Source: CAYFXE01 sp964347035
GTDB taxonomy: Bacteria > Acidobacteriota > Aminicenantia > Aminicenantales > Aminicenantaceae
Direction of reading: 5' to 3'
NCBI GenBank assembly: GCA_964347035.1
Contig: CAYFXE010000048.1
Location: 1 to 21,045, forward strand
Length of the DNA stretch: 21,045 nucleotides
Below the pieces are notes generated by a model, which ran no database searches, was not told the DNA's origin, and was given only the letters and a program-made list of their open reading frames with translations. The position numbers were made by a program, and so were the translations under genes. Shown here piece after piece: positions 16,301 through 21,045 of the stretch (the first letter of the stretch is position 1; each line of letters starts with the position of its first letter).

Positions 16301-16876
16301 CGACACTTCACTTATGATATCTTCCAGTCGCGTCAGGTTTTGCTCACTGCTTTGGAGCTTGTATTCGGCCTGAATCTTCTTATCCTTGTAATAGGCAGTC
16401 CCTGCTGCCTCTTCTAACAGCAGTCTTTTTTCTGTGGATTTCGAGCTCAGGAAAAGTCCGATACTTCCTTGCTCGATGACGAAATATTTCAGTTCCCCTA
16501 TGGCCTTCTTCCAGAGGCAATCCTGGATATCTTTGAGTCGGGAGAGTTTTCCGTTGAGCCTGTATTCGCTTTCTCCAGAGCGGAAAAGGCGGTGGTTAAT
16601 GATGATGTCTTCATCATCGTCACCGATAAAGAGATTGACATCGGCCAGGCTTAGAGGAGGCTTGTTCTCGTGGCCGTTGAAGATAATATCTGAGCTCCGT
16701 TCGCCTCTGAGAAATTTAAACCTTTTTCCTCCCAAAACCCAGAGCAGGGCATCCACGATGTTGCTCTTGCCGGTACCGTTTGGACCAGTGATAGCAGTTA
16801 TTCCAGGATGAAAGAGGATTTTCGTCTTTTCAGGGAAGGATTTAAAGCCGTGCAGTTCCAGCTTCTTGATGATCAT
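13397..16876 (-). CDS. smc: Chromosome segregation/condensation protein SMC
   Basis: The 1159-residue protein has the usual SMC length and plan. The N-terminal head carries Walker A GPNGTGKS at 31-38 and a lever-like EQGSIGLFLSSKSTEKRLLL-EEAAG stretch. Long heptad-rich coiled coils flank a hinge at about 505-640. The C-terminal head has the ABC signature LSGGEKS (1064-1070), Walker B FCVLDEVD (1088-1095), a D-loop ALDE and an H-loop ITH (1122-1124). SMC dimers with ScpA/ScpB extrude DNA loops and compact the chromosome; the partners are not in this window. The Q-loop region is more diverged than usual and the hinge lacks obvious extra glycines, but all ATPase motifs are intact. No good ribosome site precedes ATG 16876, which is the only start that keeps the first beta-strand. 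A long leader and possible promoter lie upstream. Confidence 0.95.
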   Translation of the reverse strand: MIIKKLELHGFKSFPEKTKILFHPGITAITGPNGTGKSNIVDALLWVLGGKRFKFLRGERSSDIIFNGHENKPPLSLADVNLFIGDDDEDIIINHRLFRSGESEYRLNGKLSRLKDIQDCLWKKAIGELKYFVIEQGSIGLFLSSKSTEKRLLLEEAAGTAYYKDKKIQAEYKLQSSEQNLTRLEDIISEVSKAKNSLKRQADAASRYRKFRDQIRTLTSLSYRKRIDDLEKSQKDATQHYERFLSRENQTLSLMKDEEKSLTLKRQEVWSLEQTIKQDQENLYTLKSTLSKLEANKEENSRNISFLEEQKEKVKKNRKELAQELGSLDKKDIEAATNLKDFEKSLHQKQKAMDEASQAIQRFQKEKAHLQKNTEALKKDLFQKLHLSTETKNEKAKFDKESELILHQREKLKIQLEKEKAMLKNGENKINSITEEIVQDHKSIEEIKREISLDREKLEKLSDSLEILHEKLADLRTKKEKESHHLQLLQNIEEKERGPDIEKHIPGAMGILADLVESDPEYAHLIDIFWDEEAKATIIQPQDFLKILGKTKVKGNFLLLHPDKKKEAPSKTKKDARIVGDLKSSLRFHPKIKSFIPCLREASIVEDVKSAVELWLKSPSQNFITPQGDLLQSSGLLKLGEKKEGFFALVQEIRNKKETISRIEKDIQPLKNKIEEKTKTKLRLEEDTKKKSDCLARQEDVKEEKEKDMALIRSEKEKTALNMSILENELKIILDDKNQIDQRLANIALKLKEREEEEEEVRQRLQSVEEAFEEHQEKIEDKRKYFFELKSDIDLLNEKIKNTKLQIHSFQQRRENIKNRDVSLDQEIKTAEKKQAQFKKDVQHISKEIKDMESEKRNKETQLSQNEALLKKLQKEQREKEERIEQFREDYEERKEERVEWEIKKAEKDRDLANLEESCWQELKKSIEEIKKEINLDMLKDMDVQAKLDKAEEKLQKIKAVNLMAEEEYLSQKKRYDFLIQQKKDLRESIDTTKVAIKKIDQESKSQFMNALTEVNNNFQEVFSLLFNGGKAQLKLTDENIPLESGVDIIAQPPGKRLQSITLLSGGEKSLTSLAFFFALFRYKPTPFCVLDEVDAALDENNLERFLNLMRKIKTQTQFILITHNFKTMEVADYIYGTTMAEPNITTLYSVKIDKKQLV

Positions 16877-17078
16877 GATGTGTCAGAGTGATTTTTGTAG
16901 AAGATGCTATTCTTGCTCATTAGTTTAACTTTTTATTAGAAGGGTATTTTATTCAATTTTGGGCAAATTTAAAAGATATTGTGTTAATATTCGAAAAAAA
17001 CTTTTGTGGAGATAATCCAAACAGAACAGGCAGCGACTTGTTTGAGAGTTGGATGAACAGGATTTATTCGTGAAGGAT

Positions 17079-17183
17079 GGAGAGAGCCCCCCGACGTCTC
17101 AATAGGGAAGTCTTCCTTTTGCCGGCAGCCCTATGGCCTCACTTTGCAGGAGCGGGGAATTAGATTGTCTTTCCTCTCTCTCC
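17079..17183 (-). promoter_or_regulatory. Foldable leader segment upstream of smc (candidate structured RNA)
   Basis: Nested complementary blocks enclose about 105 bases: GGAGAGAG (17079-17086) with CTCTCTCC (17176-17183), CCCCG (17089-17093) with CGGGG (17153-17157), and ATAGGG (17102-17107) with CCCTAT (17129-17134). The segment is visibly richer in G and C than the A/T-rich flanks and has no open frame with a start. It lies downstream of a promoter-like pair on the minus strand, so it would be in the smc 5' leader. I do not recognise it as a known riboswitch or small RNA. The rest of 16877-17078 shows only a six-base inverted repeat (CAAACA 17018-17023 / TGTTTG 17039-17044). Confidence 0.4.
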
Positions 17184-17234
17184 TCAAAGGCGAATCTCTC
17201 GTCTTGTTGAAATTATTATTTATGTGTCGTAATT

Positions 17235-17260
17235 ATTATACTACTTTTCACATTTGTCAA
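17235..17260 (-). promoter_or_regulatory. Possible promoter of smc
   Basis: On the minus strand a full TTGACA (17260-17255) precedes TATAAT (17240-17235) at 14 bases. A slightly shifted AATAAT gives the normal 17-base spacing. The start point would be about 350 bases before the smc ATG, making a long leader that includes 17079-17183. Confidence 0.45.
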
Positions 17261-17299
17261 GAAAAAAAATACTTTTTTTTAATATTTTTTTAAATAAAT

Positions 17300-17312
17300 G
17301 GGGACGTTCCCC
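17300..17312. repeat. Short palindrome GGGGACGTTCCCC
   Basis: Five-base arms (GGGGA/TCCCC) flank CGT, set in a strongly A/T-rich stretch between the smc promoter and the tRNA promoter. It may be a solitary REP-type repeat or a protein site; no second copy is seen in the window. Confidence 0.35.
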
Positions 17313-17344
17313 TAAGTGCCACCCTTTTTTGGCTCCTACCCATC

Positions 17345-17373
17345 TTGACAGTCGGAGCTAATTCAATTAATTT
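17345..17373 (+). promoter_or_regulatory. Promoter of the tRNA-Thr gene
   Basis: TTGACA (17345-17350) is a perfect -35, followed after 17 bases by TAATTT (17368-17373). The predicted start is roughly 23 bases before the mature tRNA 5' end, a normal distance for a tRNA precursor. Confidence 0.55.
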
Positions 17374-17402
17374 GAGTGTATTCTGAGGAGCAAGAACATA
17401 GA

Positions 17403-17474
<72 letters not shown>

Positions 17475-17569
17475 CTTTTATTTGCTCCCCATCGGTTCCG
17501 CAAAGTAGGATAATCCCTCCACCAATATGAAAAATAAAACCGTGGCATTGACATTCGGGCATATTCAAT

Positions 17570-17599
17570 TTGACTCCATTCCCCAGAATTTGATATTCT
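17570..17599 (+). promoter_or_regulatory. Possible promoter of the kinase gene
   Basis: TTGACT (17570-17575) is followed by TATTCT (17594-17599) at 18 bases, or GATATT at 16. The start would be about 20 bases before ATG 17627, leaving an AAGGG ribosome site in the leader. A second TTGACA at 17548 has no good -10. Confidence 0.4.
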
Positions 17600-17626
17600 T
17601 TTGCCCGCAAGAAATAAGGGTTAGCA

Positions 17627-20434
17627 ATGACAGTAAAATGCCCTAAGTGTCAATCTGATAATCCTGAAACTCAAAGCTTCTGCGGTGATTGTGGTACTCA
17701 ATTAGGCACTCCAAAGGATATTTCCATCCAGACCAAAACACTTGAAACTCCCTTTCCACAATTTCCTCCAGGCACATCTTTAGCTGATAGATATGAAATC
17801 ATCAAAGAGCTCGGAAAAGGAGGAATGGGAGAAGTCTACCTTGCCGAGGACACCAATCTGAAGCGTCAGGTTGCCATCAAGGTTCTTCCTCAAGAATTTG
17901 CTCTAGATGCGGAACGATTGGCTCGTTTTGAGAGGGAAGCAAGGCTATTAGCTTCCTTAAATCACCCTAACATCGCTACTATTTATGGTCTTGAGAAGTC
18001 AGATGATCAGCAGTTCCTCGTGATGGAATTGGTTGGAGGCGATACACTTGCAGAGCGTATAGAAAAAGGGCCCTTGTCAGTTGATGAGTCACTAGAGATA
18101 TGTAAGCAGATAGCAGAGGGACTGGAATCAGCACACGAAAAAGGAATTATTCACCGCGACTTGAAACCAGCCAATGTAAAGATCACTAAGGATGAAAAAG
18201 TCAAGATCCTCGACTTCGGCCTAGCAAAGGCCTTCCATGAATTGCCGTCAGAAGACGAACTAGCAGACTCCCCAACCATTACAGCAGCAATGACAAAGCC
18301 TGGTGTTATTCTAGGGACGGCAGCGTATATGAGTCCGGAACAAGCCAAGGGAAAATCCGCTGATAAGAGAGCAGACATATGGGCATTTGGCTGTATTCTA
18401 TTTGAATGTCTGACAGGGAAAAAAGCCTTTGGAGGAAATACCATAACCGAAACAATAGCTTCTATCCTAAAGGATGAACCCAAATGGGATTCAGTACCTG
18501 TAAATGCCCCAGGTATTGTCTCATTTCTTCTCCGAAGATGTCTACGTAAAGATGTCAAGAAACGACTTCAAGATATTGGCGACGCTCGTATCGAAATAGA
18601 GGAAGCTATTAGTGAGAAACCTCTAGCGATTCCAACTGTGGCAAGAAAAGTTGAGTCAAAACGCTTTGCAATTTCATGGAGAATAACTGGGCTATTGCTT
18701 CTGTTTACTGCAATTTTAGTCGGGGTCACTACTTGGTGGTTAACACGAAGTGAGATTACGAATCCTCCAAGACGATTCACAATTATTCCACCATCAGAAG
18801 CTCCTCTAGCAAGTGACACCGGCACGGATGTAGCGGTCTCGCCTGATGGAAAACGATTGGTTTACGTGGCATCTACCGGGACATCTACCCAACTTTATAT
18901 GCGTTTGATGAGCGAATTCGAGTTTACTCCCTTAATTGGCACAAAGAACTCTCGTATGCCATTTTTCTCTCCCGACGGCGAGTGGTTGGGTCATTATTCG
19001 ACCTCAAATCAAAAACTAATGAAAATACCTCTTTCAGGTGGAAAACCTGTGCCCTTGGAGATATGTAGCGCAACATCAGTGTTTAGTGCACACTGGGGAA
19101 GCGACGATAATATCTACTTTGGATCTCGTTTGGGATTCGGAATTCGTAGAGTCTCCGCAAGAGGAGGGGAACCTGAGAACATAACAACAACAGATAGTGA
19201 TAATAATGAGATCGCACACGACTCGCCAGTGCTTCTGCCCGATGGTAATACATTGTTGTACGCGATAAGGAAAAAAGAAGGACACGAAGAATCTTTGATC
19301 GTTGCCCATGATTTAAAAACTGGGGAAAGAAGGACTCTGATTAAGGGAGGTGTAAACATCCAATATGTCCAAACAGGACATATAGCTTATAACAAAGCGG
19401 GGACTCTATTAGCAGCACCGTTCTACCTGAAACGTCTGAAGATCGGAGACTGGGTACCGATTGTCGATGATATAAGAGCTGGAGGTAGTCTTGCTGCGGA
19501 ATTTGCACTATCAAGGGAAGGAACTCTTGTATATGTCAGTGGAATGACAAGGATTGAAACATATCTCACTTGGATCGATAATCAGGGCAACGAAACCTCT
19601 CTCGAAGAAACAAAGAATCAAAATGATCAAGCAGAGATATCTCCTGATGGTAGATACGTGGCTCTTAGCATTTGGGATAGGACAAATCGCACCAATAATA
19701 TTTGGATTTACGACATACAAAGACGAGTGAACGAACAAATTACTTATGAAGGGAATAATCCATCGTTTGTTTGGTCACCTGACGGGAAGAGTATTGCATA
19801 TATTTCTAAAAAAGAAGGAACAGAAGGCATATATCTTAAATCTCTGGAAGGCGAAAGAAAAACAGAGGAACTTTGGACATCGAATAATCAGTTATCCCTC
19901 AGTTCTTGGTCACCAGATGGAAACAGGCTTGCTTTTGTTTCCAGTGCTTCAGGCAATAGGGACATTTGGCTATATTCTTTCAATGACAAAAAAGCTGATC
20001 CATATCTGAATACTGCTTTTAATGAAACGTATCCTGTGTTTTCACCGAATGGGAAATGGATGGCCTATACCTCAAACGAACAAGGACCTCTTCAGATATT
20101 CGTTAGATCATTGGTTCCTGGGGAGGAAGGGAAAATTTATGTTGATGGAGGATATAGTCCAAAATGGACAATATCAGGTGATAAGTTGTTTTATAGAAGT
20201 AAAAATAGAATAATGGCAGTTTCTGTCGCCACCAGCCCCAAATTCCAACTCCTTGAACAACCAGAATCAATATATGAAAGTAGTGCTAAGATATGGGATT
20301 ATGATGTTCATCCCAAGGATGACCGTTTGTTGTTGATGAGACAGAGTGAAGAATATGAGGATAGGTTACAGATTCGATTAGTACTCAACTGGTTTGAGGA
20401 GCTTGATCGTCTTTCAGGACAAGGCAAAAGATAA
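17627..20434 (+). CDS. Membrane Ser/Thr protein kinase with N-terminal zinc ribbon and C-terminal TolB/PD40-type beta-propeller
   Basis: The 935-residue protein begins with a zinc ribbon (Cys5, Cys8, Cys19, Cys22). A Hanks-type kinase domain follows at about 56-325, with the Gly loop GKGGMGEV at 63-70, Lys85 (VAIKV), HRDLKPAN at 176-183, DFG at 196-198 and SPE at 236-238. The catalytic set is complete. A single membrane helix at about 353-374 leads to a large outer domain with at least six PD40-like repeats of the type SPDGxxxAY/F (for example VSPDGKRLVYVA, WSPDGKSIAYIS, WSPDGNRLAFVS, FSPNGKWMAYTS), expected to fold as a beta-propeller. The kinase is thus cytoplasmic and the propeller periplasmic. 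This architecture is common in Acidobacteriota-like genomes. The propeller probably senses a ligand or protein; the targets are unknown. ATG 17627 follows AAGGG at normal spacing. It is monocistronic. Confidence 0.93.
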   Translation: MTVKCPKCQSDNPETQSFCGDCGTQLGTPKDISIQTKTLETPFPQFPPGTSLADRYEIIKELGKGGMGEVYLAEDTNLKRQVAIKVLPQEFALDAERLARFEREARLLASLNHPNIATIYGLEKSDDQQFLVMELVGGDTLAERIEKGPLSVDESLEICKQIAEGLESAHEKGIIHRDLKPANVKITKDEKVKILDFGLAKAFHELPSEDELADSPTITAAMTKPGVILGTAAYMSPEQAKGKSADKRADIWAFGCILFECLTGKKAFGGNTITETIASILKDEPKWDSVPVNAPGIVSFLLRRCLRKDVKKRLQDIGDARIEIEEAISEKPLAIPTVARKVESKRFAISWRITGLLLLFTAILVGVTTWWLTRSEITNPPRRFTIIPPSEAPLASDTGTDVAVSPDGKRLVYVASTGTSTQLYMRLMSEFEFTPLIGTKNSRMPFFSPDGEWLGHYSTSNQKLMKIPLSGGKPVPLEICSATSVFSAHWGSDDNIYFGSRLGFGIRRVSARGGEPENITTTDSDNNEIAHDSPVLLPDGNTLLYAIRKKEGHEESLIVAHDLKTGERRTLIKGGVNIQYVQTGHIAYNKAGTLLAAPFYLKRLKIGDWVPIVDDIRAGGSLAAEFALSREGTLVYVSGMTRIETYLTWIDNQGNETSLEETKNQNDQAEISPDGRYVALSIWDRTNRTNNIWIYDIQRRVNEQITYEGNNPSFVWSPDGKSIAYISKKEGTEGIYLKSLEGERKTEELWTSNNQLSLSSWSPDGNRLAFVSSASGNRDIWLYSFNDKKADPYLNTAFNETYPVFSPNGKWMAYTSNEQGPLQIFVRSLVPGEEGKIYVDGGYSPKWTISGDKLFYRSKNRIMAVSVATSPKFQLLEQPESIYESSAKIWDYDVHPKDDRLLLMRQSEEYEDRLQIRLVLNWFEELDRLSGQGKR

Positions 20435-20816
20435 TCGGTCTATTAGAAATACCTCTCCCTCTGGAAGGACGCTGACTCTGGCCTGCCCGAGGTTGAAGAT
20501 GTCCGGAAGAGGCTGGCAGGGTTACAGAGCGAATAATATAATCCCTTATCCCCCAATCCAGAATCGCCTTAAGATAATCCACTCTTGGGTACGCGGGAGT
20601 GATTGGATGCATTTATGGAATTTGACATAGAATTTTTGCAGTGATATAAGCTAGACAGTACGGCGGTAAAGATAAATCAACAATAATTAGAGGACTCATC
20701 CTAAAGCAAAAAAAACAAATTTCCTACTCTTAAAAAGTAAGACTGGAGAATAAGAATCAGTGAAAATTAGTACAGGGAAAAATACGAAAGCTAACTCTAA
20801 TATTTAGGAGGCTAAA
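20435..20816 (+). other. Intergenic region between kinase and slipin genes
   Basis: No gene is supported here. The first 150 bases are richer in G and C and hold a CCTGCC/GGCAGG inverted repeat (about 20482-20521) without a T-run. The second half is A/T-rich and carries the promoter and leader of the Band 7 gene. The leader from about 20657 to the ATG shows no strong hairpin. Confidence 0.5.
20622..20650 (+). promoter_or_regulatory. Strong sigma-70-type promoter of the Band 7 gene
   Basis: TTGACA (20622-20627) and TATAAG (20645-20650) are exactly 17 bases apart, matching 11 of 12 consensus bases. The start near 20657 gives a leader of about 160 bases before ATG 20817. Confidence 0.65.
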
Positions 20817-21045
20817 ATGTTAACTTACCCCATAATCATTATAGCCCTTGTTATTCTTTATCTTTTGAATGCGATTAAGATTCTAAGGGAATACGAAAGA
20901 GGGGTTATTTTTCGTCTTGGCCGTGTCCTTCCCAAACCCAAGGGGCCAGGGATTATCCTTGTCTTTCCCCCCATCGACCGGATGGTCAGAGTCAGTCTTC
21001 GGATAGTCGTCATGGATATTCCCCCTCAGGACGTTATCACCAAGG
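20817..21045 (+). CDS. Slipin/stomatin-type Band 7 (SPFH) protein, N-terminal part (3' end outside window)
   Basis: ATG 20817 has AGGAGG five bases upstream and opens a frame that runs off the window end (76 complete codons). The first ~17 residues are a hydrophobic membrane segment (LTYPIIIIALVILYLLNAI). The classical slipin start of the SPFH domain follows: LREYERGVIFRLGRV, then PGIILVFPPIDRMVRVSLRI and DIPPQDVITK. Proteins of this family form large membrane-bound oligomers and act in membrane organisation and protease control, often next to an NfeD-type partner, which would lie beyond the window. The call as a slipin rather than HflC/HflK or a flotillin rests on the short N-terminus and the EYERGVIFRLGR motif. 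Confidence 0.9.
   Translation, partial: MLTYPIIIIALVILYLLNAIKILREYERGVIFRLGRVLPKPKGPGIILVFPPIDRMVRVSLRIVVMDIPPQDVITK

Noticed and set aside
17079..17183. Known riboswitch in the smc leader (c-di-GMP-I, glycine or cobalamin type)
   Set aside because: Short words such as GCAAAG and GGCAAAAGGA recall these classes, but the remaining conserved blocks and their order do not match, so no class is assigned.
20415..20525. Minus-strand reading with LPDIFNLGQARVSVLPEG, looking like a protein fragment
   Set aside because: It is about 35 codons, is bounded by stops, overlaps the kinase 3' end and has no start or ribosome site. A pseudogene scrap is possible but cannot be supported.

Overview
The window looks like a piece of a Gram-negative, anaerobe-type chromosome, most likely a Candidatus Aminicenantes or other Acidobacteriota-like lineage. 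This assignment is an inference from gene style and not a database result. The main clues are a Ser/Thr kinase fused to a TolB/PD40-type beta-propeller, a tryptophan-rich FecR/DUF6600 protein, a FadL-type outer-membrane barrel, a stand-alone class II HDAC-like deacetylase, and intergenic spaces filled with 'GTCATTCCTGCGGAAGCAGGAAT'-type palindromes. Base composition is moderate and coding density is high, with no phage or transposase genes.

Layout. 1-663 (+) is the C-terminal part of a FadL/OmpP1-like barrel. Converging on it is a minus-strand pair, htrA->dapF, joined by a 4-base ATGA overlap. A repeat-bearing divergent spacer leads to tmk (+) and then a class A penicillin-binding protein (mrcA/ponA type, +), which ends in a clear hairpin terminator. 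A 0.5 kb spacer with an extragenic palindrome array follows, then a minus-strand FecR/DUF6600 envelope protein with a good sigma-54-type promoter. A second palindrome array and a perfect 22-bp hairpin separate it from a minus-strand operon of two paralogous sodium:solute symporters and an HDAC-superfamily amidohydrolase. Next comes smc (minus), preceded by a long, foldable leader. After that are a tRNA-Thr(CGU), the large membrane-anchored kinase-propeller (+), and the 5' end of a slipin/stomatin-type Band 7 gene (+) with a near-consensus promoter.

How the genes fit. Much of the window is envelope biology: lipid/hydrophobic transport (FadL), periplasmic quality control (HtrA), the meso-DAP branch (DapF) and glycan polymerisation/crosslinking (PBP1A), then the FecR/DUF6600 protein, the kinase and slipin. 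smc and tmk serve chromosome maintenance and dTTP supply. The symporter-symporter-deacetylase operon suggests uptake and deacetylation of an acetylated solute, but the substrate cannot be read from sequence.

The most notable observations are: DapF with both catalytic cysteines replaced by serine while the rest of the active site is kept; the two-symporter/HDAC operon; paired 40-bp-period palindrome arrays sharing a conserved core; the sigma-54-type promoter on the DUF6600 gene; -10 boxes placed 6-7 bases before the ATG of tmk and mrcA, suggesting leaderless messages; and a structured leader upstream of smc. I see no CRISPR array, no complete mobile element and no obvious defence system.
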